Of a stretch of DNA of 37,410 nucleotides, positions 8,183 to 16,316 are shown piece after piece (within the stretch, counting starts at the first letter, position 1; every line of letters begins with the position of its first letter). The notes beneath the pieces were generated by a model. That model worked only from the letters and a program-made list of their open reading frames with translations. It was not told the origin of the DNA and searched no databases. The position numbers and the translations under genes are program-made. Origin of the DNA: Desulfobacterales bacterium (lineage in GTDB: Bacteria; Desulfobacterota; Desulfobacteria; Desulfobacterales; SURF-7); NCBI GenBank assembly GCA_018693105.1, contig JABHLN010000028.1:1-37410 (forward strand), in the 5' to 3' direction.

Positions 8183-8910
8183 CAAAAAAATCCTCCAATT
8201 GACTTAAAAAAAGCTCATTCACTTGTGGTTATCTTAACATGTATGAGCTTTTACAGGTCTAATGGCTATAATTGCTTCATTTCCCTTAGACAAAATCATC
8301 ATGTAATCGGTATGGAATTCTCTTATATATATTTTATTAATTTGGTAATACAGAGAACTTTACGACTATGTATTCTTGCATTATACACGAATATGCCAAA
8401 TTCATTATACTAAATATAGTCTTAAACCGCCTGGCCAATTAACAGACTATAATTATCTGTCAAGGTCAGTAATCAGATCGGGTAGAAACAAAGTGTCGTT
8501 CATAAAATATCTAAGTATAATTGATCCGATGATAATATTCAATATATTGTATATTGGAAAATTCACTTTGGGCGAAAGATATCTTGCATAATAACAAACT
8601 TATCACTCGCATCAAAACATTGTGATATATCCAATTCTTAGCAGAATAGCAGACTTGTGATAACAATATAATATCTGTATTTCAATTCACTTAAAAACTT
8701 TTGATATGTCTGATTGATTCTCGCTTACATTTGATTGCAGATATCTGCATGGTATCGTTTGTTACAAAAACCTTGTGATATAATCGAGAATCAACTTTGC
8801 TATAATTACAGATATTTCATGGATATCTAAAGACTCTTAAGTCATATTTGAGTCAATATCTTTGGATGTAAGGTTGAGTTTTTCCTTATACAATTGAATA
8901 ATAAGCTTTT
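8183..8910. other. Long AT-rich intergenic region
   Basis: About 730 bases without a supported gene, between two minus-strand genes. It should contain the promoter of the sigma-54 activator. A perfect 14-bp palindrome TGCAGATATCTGCA lies at 8736-8749, a possible operator or chance palindrome. No RNA gene or transposase remnant was recognised. Confidence 0.4.
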
Positions 8911-9816
8911 TTATATAAACTTCCCTGACCCGATCCATGCCGCTCCGAATACTCCTGCAGAGTCACCGAGGCTGTTTTTTAGTATGGGAGTTCCGACCTT
9001 CTTGTGGAAAGAGTACTTTTGGACATGACTTACGCCTTTTGTGTATAGTTCGTCAATATTTGAAAGCCCGCCTCCAAGTACGACTGCATCAGGATCAAGG
9101 ATAGAAATTAGTCCTCCAAGACAGCGTCCGAAGTCATCAAGGAAACAATTGAATATATCAGTGCATTGGATATTACCTTTTCTGTAACCGGATAATATTT
9201 CTTCCATGGTCAGGCATTTTTCATACTTTGAAAAAAATGCCGATTCCACACCTGAACCGCTGATTTTTGTTTCAACACAACCCTTATTACCGCAATAACA
9301 TTCAGCGCCATTCGGATCTACGGGGAAATGGCCCCATTCTCCCGAAATACTATGACTGCCTCTGCGAAGTTTACCATCAATTGATATCCCGCCACCGCAA
9401 CCTGTGCCCATGCTTATACCAAAGACAAGTCCGAACCCCTTTGCAGAACCTTTTATTGTTTCAGAAAGTGTAAAGCAGTTAGCGTCATTTTCAATTTCAA
9501 CTATCATCCCGAGTTCTTTTTCCAGATCTTTTTTCAACGGCATATTGTTCAGACAAGTTGTGTTTGCATTCTGGACCACCTGTAATTCCTTATTTATTGA
9601 ACCGGGTATACCAACACCGATGGTATATTTACTGCTTTCAGGAACAAGTGGTACCGTATTCTGGACAAGTTCGCTGATTGTTTTAACTATGGCATTATAT
9701 CCGGCCTCTTTCGGTGTTGAGATCCTTTCCCGGTGAATTGTGTTTTCATCCGGAGCAAGAAGAATAATCTCTGTCTTTGTTCCTCCCAAGTCGACACCTA
9801 TATTATAAATGCTCAT
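8911..9816 (-). CDS. ROK-family sugar kinase (glucokinase-like)
   Basis: A 301-residue ROK protein, the usual length for a single-domain kinase of this family. The N-terminal phosphate loop is DLGGTKTE (9-16); the sugar-binding block is GEWGHFPVD, followed by the ROK zinc motif CYCGNKGCVE. The C-terminal block GGGLSNIDELY also fits. ROK kinases phosphorylate glucose, fructose, N-acetylmannosamine or N-acetylglucosamine with ATP in the cytoplasm; the substrate cannot be fixed from sequence. There is no N-terminal HTH, so it is an enzyme and not a ROK repressor. GAGGT precedes the ATG. It is a lone gene with no sugar transporter beside it. Confidence 0.88.
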   Translation of the reverse strand: MSIYNIGVDLGGTKTEIILLAPDENTIHRERISTPKEAGYNAIVKTISELVQNTVPLVPESSKYTIGVGIPGSINKELQVVQNANTTCLNNMPLKKDLEKELGMIVEIENDANCFTLSETIKGSAKGFGLVFGISMGTGCGGGISIDGKLRRGSHSISGEWGHFPVDPNGAECYCGNKGCVETKISGSGVESAFFSKYEKCLTMEEILSGYRKGNIQCTDIFNCFLDDFGRCLGGLISILDPDAVVLGGGLSNIDELYTKGVSHVQKYSFHKKVGTPILKNSLGDSAGVFGAAWIGSGKFI

Positions 9817-9910
9817 TATCTAACCTCTGTAATTTAAAGTTTAAACAATATACGTGCATTTTGCTGATAAATGGTAAATTTCTCGGCTCTAAAGTTCGGG
9901 TTTCAGTTTC

Positions 9911-10012
9911 ATTGGTTTGATTGGTTCGATTAGTTCCATTGGTTAACTAATAGAACCAATCAAACTAATTAAACTAATTAAACTAATCAAACCAGTTTAA
10001 CCAATTTAACTA
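9911..10012. repeat. Inverted array of degenerate 9-bp repeats
   Basis: The left half is a series of 9-mers of the form GTTYRATTR (GTTTGATTG, GTTCGATTA, GTTCCATTG); the right half carries the complementary series AAACTAATY (AAACTAATT, AAACTAATT, AAACTAATC). Together the halves can fold into a long AT-rich hairpin around GGTTAACTAATAGAACC. It lies between a minus-strand kinase and a plus-strand gene, in the divergent promoter region. Confidence 0.7.
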
Positions 10013-10327
10013 CTCTTTTTATGTTGAATAATTCAACACCGGCGTTGTAAAAAGCAACACTTTCCTAACGTTCTAAAATAAAAAGATATAACCGTTATAC
10101 TAACCTTTATAAATTTCTTATTGAATAGGGCTGTAGTTTATTCCGGCAATCTCAATATTCAATAGGCCAATGATCCCTTTTAAGCGTGTCGATAAAAACA
10201 ATTGTAAAAACAGGTAGATATAATTTATTTCACATTTTTTATAAAAACGGCACCGCCATTGCAAAGTATATTGTCAAACATAAACATAATGGCATGATTT
10301 GAAATCAATAAAAAAGGAGATATGAAA

Positions 10328-11215
10328 ATGGCGACAAAAAATGACAGCAAATCTGGCGGTATGGCAAAAGATTTAAACCCTTGTATATGGATGCAGGCAG
10401 GTGTGGCGAAAAAAAAAAGCTGCAATAATTACTATGATTGCACAACCTGTAAATATGATCTCGGAATGAAGAAAAAAGCCGATTCAGGTAAACAGATAAG
10501 CTGGCAGGACGCTATGAGAAAAAGGGAAGGGCTGGACAGGGTGTGCAGACACAGCCTTACAAATCGAATCATGAACAGGGCCTGTGCTTATAATTATCAA
10601 TGCTCTGACTGTGACTTTGATCAGTTCTTTGAAGAGGTCTGGGCTGCCAGAAATGCAGTGACACCTTCTAATATGGATCATATCAAAGGTTTTAACATGC
10701 CAAAAAATTACTGCTTTCATAACGGGCATACCTGGGCAAAAGTTGAGAGTGGTGGATATATCAGAATAGGAATGGATGATTTTGCTCTTAAACTTCTCGG
10801 TAATGCCGATGGCTTTGATCTTCCGTTAATGGGTAAAGAATTAAATTTGGGTGATATTGGATGGGGAATGAAAAGAAAAGACAACCTGGCGGACATCATG
10901 TCACCTGTTGGAGGTGTAATCGTTGAAGTAAATTCTGATGCAAGGGAAAAACCTGCACTTGTAAATCATGAGCCTTATGGAGAAGGGTGGCTGTTTATGG
11001 TACACACCTCCGATATTAAAGGCAGCATTAAGCAGCTGATGGCCGATGACGACAGTAGGGTCTGGATGAATGATGAAGTAAATATTCTCGAAGATATGAT
11101 TGAAGATGTGGCAGGACCGATGGCAACAGACGGTGGTTTATTCAGCGATGATATATACGGAAAGCTTCCGGGTCTTGACTGGGAAAAGCTTACTAAAACA
11201 TTTCTTAAAACCTGA
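10328..11215 (+). CDS. GcvH-like (lipoyl-type) protein with two N-terminal four-cysteine modules
   Basis: A 295-residue protein. Residues 19-41 and 73-95 each carry C-X12-C-X5-C-X2-C, an exact repeat suited to zinc or Fe-S binding (C19/32/38/41 and C73/86/92/95). From about residue 127 it matches the glycine cleavage H protein: NGHTWAKVE, IRIGMDDFALKLLG, then SPVGGVIVEVN and LVNHEPYGEGWLF. In H proteins the lipoyl Lys lies seven residues before SPV; here that place is Asp, with a Lys one residue earlier, so lipoylation is doubtful. An acidic helical tail follows. The ATG at 10328 is eight bases after GGAG; the ATG at 10322 is too close to it. A paralogue follows at 11304. No gcvT or gcvP is nearby, so a glycine cleavage role is unlikely. 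Confidence 0.75.
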   Translation: MATKNDSKSGGMAKDLNPCIWMQAGVAKKKSCNNYYDCTTCKYDLGMKKKADSGKQISWQDAMRKREGLDRVCRHSLTNRIMNRACAYNYQCSDCDFDQFFEEVWAARNAVTPSNMDHIKGFNMPKNYCFHNGHTWAKVESGGYIRIGMDDFALKLLGNADGFDLPLMGKELNLGDIGWGMKRKDNLADIMSPVGGVIVEVNSDAREKPALVNHEPYGEGWLFMVHTSDIKGSIKQLMADDDSRVWMNDEVNILEDMIEDVAGPMATDGGLFSDDIYGKLPGLDWEKLTKTFLKT

Positions 11216-11290
11216 TTAATGGAGCTGTTAAAATCTCCATCTGCTGCGTTATAGCAATTAATAAGAAGTTCGACATACTACATTTATAAT
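11216..11290 (+). repeat. Truncated copy (D) of the 152-bp hairpin repeat
   Basis: Immediately after the stop codon of the first GcvH-like gene, the sequence follows the left half of the repeat: TCTCCATCTGCTGCGTTATAGC, a changed left stem arm, then the loop core TTCGACATACTACAT. It stops there; the right arm and right end are missing. The remaining AT-rich tail runs into the ribosome site of the second gene. Confidence 0.7.
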
Positions 11291-11303
11291 AAGGAGCATA
11301 AAA

Positions 11304-12227
11304 ATGAATCCGAAACATTTAAATGAAAATATATCTGATAATAATAATCCTTGTGTATGGATGCAGGCAAATGTGATTCGGAAAAAAGACTGTTTACTTG
11401 ATTATGAGTGTAGTGGCTGTCGTTTTGATACTGTAATGCGGCGTGTTTCTGGTGAGAACAGGAAATTAAAAGAGCAGGGAAGAATCCCCCGTGGAAAAAG
11501 GGGTGAGATAGTATTCTGGAAAGATAAATTAAGGGAACTGCCTGTCTGGAAACGTCCCTGCACTCATTATTTAATGGGTAGGATTGATTTTAAAGGTTGC
11601 ACCAATGATTACAAGTGTGGGAACTGCGAATTTGATCAGTTTTTTCTTGATCAGTACAGCGTGCATGCCGTTGTCAAACCTGTTGATGTCCTTGATGTAG
11701 AAGGATTTAAAATACCCCAGGGTTTTTATCTTCATAAAGGACATACATGGATCAAGATAGAAAATGGTTCTTCGGTCAGGATAGGTCTTGACGATTTCGC
11801 ACTTCGATTGATGGGGCCTCTTGATGAGGTTGAGGCTCCCCTTGTCGGAAAAGTAATTGAACAGAATCGTGCCGATATAAAAGTAAAACGAGGAAAAAAT
11901 AAAGCAAAAGTTCTTTCTCCTGTCAGCGGGGTTGTAACAGATGTTAATCACAATTTACGTGACACGGGAAACCTTGCAAATCAAGCCCCGTATTCCGATG
12001 GATGGGTATTGCGTGTTCATTCTGATGATCTTCGCCGTGACATTAAGAATTTAATGATAGGTAATGAAACAATAGGTTTTATTGAAAATGAGGTTGACCG
12101 GTTATTTGATATTATTGAAGAAGAGGCTGGCCCTTTAAGTGTAGACGGTGGTTTACTTACGGAAGATATTTCCGGCAGTCTGCCGCAAATCGAATGGTCA
12201 AAACTTGTAGAGCCGTTTCTTGGATAA
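11304..12227 (+). CDS. GcvH-like protein, tandem paralogue of the preceding gene
   Basis: A 307-residue protein with the same layout as the gene at 10328: two C-X12-C-X5-C-X2-C modules (C17/30/36/39 and C86/99/105/108), an H-protein-like domain (KGHTWIKIE, VRIGLDDFALRLMG, SPVSGVVTDVN, ANQAPYSDGWVLRVH) and an acidic C-terminal helix. A basic insert (residues about 50-70) separates the modules. Here a Lys does stand seven residues before SPV, the lipoyl position, within KRGKNKAK. GGAG is seven bases before the ATG. The pair looks like a duplication with divergence; a repeat relic separates the two genes. The role is unknown; a redox or acyl/lipoyl carrier with metal centres fits the visible parts. 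Confidence 0.75.
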   Translation: MNPKHLNENISDNNNPCVWMQANVIRKKDCLLDYECSGCRFDTVMRRVSGENRKLKEQGRIPRGKRGEIVFWKDKLRELPVWKRPCTHYLMGRIDFKGCTNDYKCGNCEFDQFFLDQYSVHAVVKPVDVLDVEGFKIPQGFYLHKGHTWIKIENGSSVRIGLDDFALRLMGPLDEVEAPLVGKVIEQNRADIKVKRGKNKAKVLSPVSGVVTDVNHNLRDTGNLANQAPYSDGWVLRVHSDDLRRDIKNLMIGNETIGFIENEVDRLFDIIEEEAGPLSVDGGLLTEDISGSLPQIEWSKLVEPFLG

Positions 12228-12854
12228 CTGGTTATAAAGAAGTTAAATATAGTTAATTAAAGTTTCTCCGGTGAAATGTTTCAAATATAATATATCTCTT
12301 TAAGCCCTCAAAGCTTCAGAGGAAAAAATTCTACATTTCTCTACCTGTCCAGTGAAATTCCGAAGGAGCTCTTTCATCGGGGTGAGAAACCCATATTTTC
12401 TTGAGATAGTTCATAGCAATTATTCCCCTACCATATTCCTGCCTGACTTCCTGAAAAAATCTGCTGATTCAACAATGGAAGTCCCTCAGAAAACCAATTT
12501 GACAAAATCTTTTATTAATGTTTAATATTCAGCCGACTTATCAAAGAAGTTATTTTTTTGATTCACGCCATATTTTACTATTATAAAATATCAGATTTTG
12601 TAATATTGAATTTCCAACAATTTTTTCATCAGATATGTATTTATTTTCTGATATAAGCCGCCTAAAAGATCAAATTATTTTTTCTATACGATTGGTTATA
12701 TGCAGCCAACTGGCGTGGTTTTTCAGATTTAATATGACGTATATTTAATTATAGAAGTTTGAAACATTACAACATTTAATTCAAACGATAGACTGATTGC
12801 TAATTCCCATAGCCGAAAATATTCAGTCTATTATAGATTATATGGAAGGAATTA
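12228..12854. other. Gene-poor stretch with one short minus-strand relic
   Basis: About 630 AT-rich bases. Apart from the short coding-like piece at 12331-12414 nothing is recognised. The last 100 bases should contain the promoter of the DUF3795 gene. Confidence 0.4.
12331..12414 (-). pseudogene. Short coding-like relic, C-terminal fragment
   Basis: The minus strand reads MNYLKKIWVSHPDERAPSEF and then HWTGREM before a stop, 27 residues from an ATG with AGGGG ten bases upstream. The same frame stays protein-like for about 13 residues before that ATG (EVRQEYGRGIIA), and another frame continues upstream (SADFFRKSGRN), which suggests the end of a once longer gene with a frameshift. The family is not recognised. 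Confidence 0.3.
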
Positions 12855-13307
12855 ATGAAAGAACAAAACCTCACAGCATATTGTGGATTATATTGTGGCG
12901 ATTGCATTCGTTACAAATGTAAAGCCTCTGAGATAGCTAATGAATTATTAAAAGAAGTCGATACTCATCATTTTTCTGAATATGCTAATGTAAAACGAAC
13001 CCACATGAAAGAATTTGAAAACTTTGATTCAGTCATTTCTTCTTTAAAAGCCATTGTCACAATTAAATGCGAAAAACCTTGTAGAATAGGAGGCAATGGT
13101 TGTGAAGGGGAATGTGAAATAATCAAGTGTGCAGAGAAGAAATCAATTGAAGGTTGTTGGGAGTGCGATAAATTTGAAAAATGTGAAAAACTCGATTTTT
13201 TGAAACCATTCCATGCTAATGGTGCTATAAATAATTTGAAACTAATAAAAAAACACGGTCTTGATAACTGGTCGAAGTACAGAGATAAATGTTATCCATG
13301 GTTGTAG
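12855..13307 (+). CDS. DUF3795 cysteine-rich protein
   Basis: A 150-residue protein starting with the DUF3795 hallmark YCGLYCGDC, followed by about fourteen cysteines overall, including CGDCIRYKC, CRIGGNGCEGEC and CWECDKFEKC. DUF3795 proteins are small cytoplasmic proteins common in anaerobes; their function is not established, and metal binding is the usual assumption from the cysteines. GGAAGGA is close before the ATG. It is a single gene with a non-coding stretch on both sides. Confidence 0.8.
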   Translation: MKEQNLTAYCGLYCGDCIRYKCKASEIANELLKEVDTHHFSEYANVKRTHMKEFENFDSVISSLKAIVTIKCEKPCRIGGNGCEGECEIIKCAEKKSIEGCWECDKFEKCEKLDFLKPFHANGAINNLKLIKKHGLDNWSKYRDKCYPWL

Positions 13308-13439
13308 TTTTCATAAAACCAATGGATGCACTCCGACCACAATAACTCGCTGTTAGAGTGTTTGCATATTTTTTTAATTAACGACTTGTCGCAAATGCAC
13401 AGTTGCATTGTGGCGGGTGATCCATGCGTTATAACCAAT

Positions 13440-13730
13440 CTATTGATGGAGATATTTACTTAATTCACGGTAAAAGTTTTGATGAGATCCAAATGTATAC
13501 AGATATAAGGTGGATTCATCTACTTCATAAGCAAGTAAAATTAGATTGTTATCAAATTTGTATTTATAAACCTGGACTCCTTTCAAATCACCAGATTTTG
13601 CAGTACCAACAGTTGGATCAGCCATTATAGCCTTGATTGCATCATCAAGTTTTTGAATTTGGCCCTTTTTTAGTTTCTTTTTTTGACGGGCAAAGAGCGG
13701 AGACTGAATGACTTCAGTAATCAGACTCAT
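13440..13730 (-). CDS. RelE/ParE-family toxin of a type II toxin-antitoxin pair
   Basis: A 96-residue protein with the RelE/ParE pattern: a basic helical N-terminus (FARQKKKLKKGQIQKLDDAI), ADPTVGTAKSGDLKGVQVYK and a C-terminal beta part (LLAYEVDESTLYLYTFGSHQNFY). RelE-type members cut mRNA at the ribosome and ParE-type members block gyrase; which applies here is not visible. Two ATGs are possible: 13736 overlaps the antitoxin stop as ATGA but has GGAG one base away, while 13730 has GGAG seven bases away and is preferred. It is transcribed after and coupled to the antitoxin. Confidence 0.8.
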   Translation of the reverse strand: MSLITEVIQSPLFARQKKKLKKGQIQKLDDAIKAIMADPTVGTAKSGDLKGVQVYKYKFDNNLILLAYEVDESTLYLYTFGSHQNFYRELSKYLHQ

Positions 13731-13732
13731 GA

Positions 13733-13954
13733 TCATTCTCCAAAAACATATGGAGTACCTTGACCAGATTTAATTTGCTCTTTCCCGATTAAAATATCTT
13801 GAATCATTGGTAGTGGAAGATCAGGGTTGTCTTCTACAATTTGACCAATTTTGGCCCAATACTCTATTTGACCGGCGACTGATCGTTTAAACACTTTTGA
13901 CTTAATTTTTGCTTTTGCAACCAAATCATCCGAAATCTTTACAGCTGTGGGCAT
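13733..13954 (-). CDS. ParD-like antitoxin
   Basis: A 73-residue protein opening MPTAVKISDDLVAKAKIKSK, the ribbon-helix-helix-type start of the ParD-like antitoxin family, with SVAGQIEYWAKIG as the second helix and a proline-rich, likely disordered C-terminus that would wrap the toxin. It should bind the operon promoter and neutralise the toxin encoded directly downstream. AGGAGG is four to five bases before the ATG. Antitoxin-first order and the tight junction with the toxin gene are typical of type II systems. Confidence 0.8.
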   Translation of the reverse strand: MPTAVKISDDLVAKAKIKSKVFKRSVAGQIEYWAKIGQIVEDNPDLPLPMIQDILIGKEQIKSGQGTPYVFGE

Positions 13955-14120
13955 AATGCCTCCTAATTGAATTATTTTTTTAATATGGTTTCATTTTATT
14001 TAATTAGGTTGTATAATGCAACCATTAATTTCAAAATGCTACAACATCAGTATTCACCGGGCCCAGATTCACCATATAAAGTTTTAATTCTGTAGTTTAA
14101 TATTTAAAGAGGACAAAACT

Positions 14121-14738
14121 ATGAAATTATATTATGCACCTGGAGCTTGTTCACTGGCTTCACACATAACCATTAGAGAACTAAATTTAGAAGTAGATAT
14201 TATCAAAGTTGATATTTTAAAAAAGTATAAGACTGAAAGAGGGGAGGATTATTATAAAATCAATCCAAAAGGGTATGTGCCGTATCTGACCATTGACCCA
14301 GATACAAGTATATCAGAAGGGGCAGTAATACTACAATATTTAGCTGACCAGAAACCTGAAGGGAAAATGTCTCCACTTGAAGGAACCCCTGAACGATATA
14401 AGATTCAAGAATGGTTAACATTTATAGCGACCGAACTTCATCACCTTATAGACTCATTCTTTGCTAAATATCATTTTACAGAAGCTGGTCTGAAATTCCA
14501 AAAAGCTAAACTTCATAAGAGATTAGCGATTCTTGAAACTCAGTTTACTGATAATGATTTCCTGATGGGCGCTGACTATACTATTGCAGATGCATACGCA
14601 TTTACTGTTATGAACTGGATATCTGCATTTGGTCTTGATGTTGATATAAGCGACTACAAAAACATAAGCGCATACATGAATAAAATTCAATACAGGGAAG
14701 CGGTTCAAACAGCCATGAAAGAAGAGGGGTTGATATAG
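14121..14738 (+). CDS. Glutathione S-transferase, beta-class-like
   Basis: A 205-residue two-domain GST. The N-terminal thioredoxin-like domain begins MKLYYAPGACSLASHI with Cys10, the catalytic-site cysteine of beta-class GSTs, and contains NPKGYVPYL (cis-Pro) and ISEGAVILQYLAD for glutathione binding; the C-terminal helical domain carries the hydrophobic staple region (LMGADYTIADAYAFTVMNW). Members conjugate or use glutathione in detoxification or redox repair. GAGG precedes the ATG by eight bases. A GST in a strict anaerobe is unusual and suggests acquisition; gene neighbours give no pathway. Confidence 0.88.
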   Translation: MKLYYAPGACSLASHITIRELNLEVDIIKVDILKKYKTERGEDYYKINPKGYVPYLTIDPDTSISEGAVILQYLADQKPEGKMSPLEGTPERYKIQEWLTFIATELHHLIDSFFAKYHFTEAGLKFQKAKLHKRLAILETQFTDNDFLMGADYTIADAYAFTVMNWISAFGLDVDISDYKNISAYMNKIQYREAVQTAMKEEGLI

Positions 14739-14869
14739 TAAATAACAATTTATAGACAAAAGAAAATAAAGGGTTCTAACCTACACAATTGACAAGTGCT
14801 GTAATTCAGTCTTGATGATTCTCCATGCAGTCTTTGGTAAAAATCTCAAAACATAAAAGATAATAAAAA

Positions 14870-14989
14870 ATGGCACGTCCTTTAAGAATTCAGTGTCCTG
14901 GGGCTTTTTATCATGTTTCATCCCGTGGGAATGCCCGTGGGAATGAAAGTAAAAAAGTTTCTAAAATCAAAACAAAACTAAGTTTGTAA
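14870..14989 (+). pseudogene. REP-associated Y1 (IS200-like) transposase, N-terminal relic
   Basis: Thirty-nine codons reading MARPLRIQCPGAFYHVSSRG and NARGNES before running into a stop. This is the near-invariant start of REP-associated tyrosine transposases (MARPLRI-PGA-YHV-SRGN). All catalytic parts (HUH motif, Tyr) are gone. The hairpin at 15025-15105 next to it is the kind of palindrome such enzymes are known to mobilise in other genomes. Confidence 0.8.
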
Positions 14990-15024
14990 ATTGTGTGGGT
15001 TTGGCCCCCCCTTTTTTTATTAAA

Positions 15025-15105
15025 ACCACAAGAGCACGAGGCACACGAAGATGGGAATTGATTAGTATTATTCTATACCCCTTCGTGCTCTTCGTGCCCT
15101 GTGGT
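15025..15105. repeat. REP-like palindrome next to the Y1 transposase relic
   Basis: Left arm ACCACAAGAGCACGAGGCAC then ACGAAG (15025-15050) pairs imperfectly with CTTCGTGCTCTTCGTGCCCT then GTGGT (15081-15105), about 25 bp per arm with a 30-base AT-rich loop. It also lies 3' of the acyl-CoA dehydrogenase operon and could act as its transcription terminator. Confidence 0.65.
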
Positions 15106-15169
15106 GAAATACAGACTTTTTACATGAATTAATATTCATGTAACGGTTGAATTTTTTCCGCTTTTTATA

Positions 15170-16306
15170 TTAATCCAGCAACAAAGGCGCCAACCGTTTA
15201 CGGTGGTGGTAGGCATCCCCGAACAGTTGCTGTGACCACTGGGCGCGCCGGATATAAAGCTGGGCGTCGCACTCATAGGTAAACCCCATGCCGCCATGGA
15301 ACTGGACGGCACGGTCCCCGGCAAACGCAAGGGCATCCGAAGCCTGTGCCTTAGCCATGCGGCAGGCAATTTCCATGTCTTTGTCTAATGGACCCTCGCC
15401 CACAATGGTGGCGGCATGATAAAGAAGGTTTCTTGCCGCTTCCATTGAATTCAGCACTTTCACCGTTGGATGTTTTAGGGCCTGGTAGGAACCGATGAAT
15501 TTGCCGAACTGTTTTCGGTTTTTCAGGTATTCCACCGTTACATCCAGTGCGGCTGCGGCACTGCCCGTGGCTTCCGCGGCAATGAGCAGGGCCCCGACGA
15601 GCTTGAGGTCAAGCAACGCCGTCACTGATTTTTCAGGATCAAGCATGGCGGATTTTTCAACGACAACCCCTGTAAAATCCACTTTAAATGCCCGCTTGGT
15701 CTCATCAATCAGGATTTGCCGAACTATAGCATCTTCCGATAGTTGATCACTGTTGACGATGATAAAGGCCGGGGCCTTGTCCAAATTTACCAGAACGACA
15801 AAAAGCTCGGCAACGCCGGCATCGGTAACAAATCCTTTTATGCCTGTAAGTGCCAGCTTACCGTCCTGCTCTTTAGCAACACATGAAATGGTGTCGTTTC
15901 CCCAGTCCTCATTATCCAGAAGGGCAACGGTGCCTATGGTTCCATCGGCAATTTTCGGCAGCCAGGTGTTTTTCTGGTCCTCGGTTCCTGCGCGCAAAAT
16001 AGCCTGGCCTGCCAGTATGGTTGAAATAAGCGGGGGAGTAAACATATACCGCCCCATGCTTTCGGTGATGGAAATCACCGACTCGATGCCAAGGGCGAAT
16101 CCGCCGAAGGCTTCGGGAAAACTTACCCCCGGCCAGCCGAGTTCCACAATCTCATCCCATAGCTTGGGATCATAACCATTGACGGTTTCCAATTGCTCCC
16201 GGACTTCGGAAACCGGGGATTTCTTCCGGCAGAACTCCCGGGCCGATTTCATAATCATGGCCTGCTCATCATCAAATTTCATCGCATTATTTGCTTCTTT
16301 TAACAT
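15170..16306 (-). CDS. Acyl-CoA dehydrogenase, second subunit of a pair
   Basis: A 378-residue acyl-CoA dehydrogenase. It shows the N-terminal helical domain (FDDEQAMIMKSAREF), the beta domain, and the C-terminal FAD block AVQFHGGMGFTYECDAQLYI. Family members oxidise acyl-CoA to enoyl-CoA with FAD and pass electrons to ETF. The start is the ATG at 16306, six bases after AAGGAG, ten bases after the stop of the upstream dehydrogenase. Its beta-domain FAD motif is weak compared with the partner, so the two probably form one heteromeric enzyme, as in steroid and bulky-acyl systems. The actual substrate is unknown. Confidence 0.85.
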   Translation of the reverse strand: MLKEANNAMKFDDEQAMIMKSAREFCRKKSPVSEVREQLETVNGYDPKLWDEIVELGWPGVSFPEAFGGFALGIESVISITESMGRYMFTPPLISTILAGQAILRAGTEDQKNTWLPKIADGTIGTVALLDNEDWGNDTISCVAKEQDGKLALTGIKGFVTDAGVAELFVVLVNLDKAPAFIIVNSDQLSEDAIVRQILIDETKRAFKVDFTGVVVEKSAMLDPEKSVTALLDLKLVGALLIAAEATGSAAAALDVTVEYLKNRKQFGKFIGSYQALKHPTVKVLNSMEAARNLLYHAATIVGEGPLDKDMEIACRMAKAQASDALAFAGDRAVQFHGGMGFTYECDAQLYIRRAQWSQQLFGDAYHHRKRLAPLLLD

Positions 16307-16316
16307 AACCGTCTCC

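Noticed and set aside
9911-10012. CRISPR array interpretation of the short repeats
   Set aside because: Units are 9 bp, degenerate and without spacers, and no cas gene is present.
13330-13440. attC-like pieces (TAACTCGCTGTTAG, GCGTTATAAC) next to a toxin-antitoxin pair, suggesting integron cassettes
   Set aside because: No R/L core arrangement with the required spacing, no integrase, and gene orientations are mixed.
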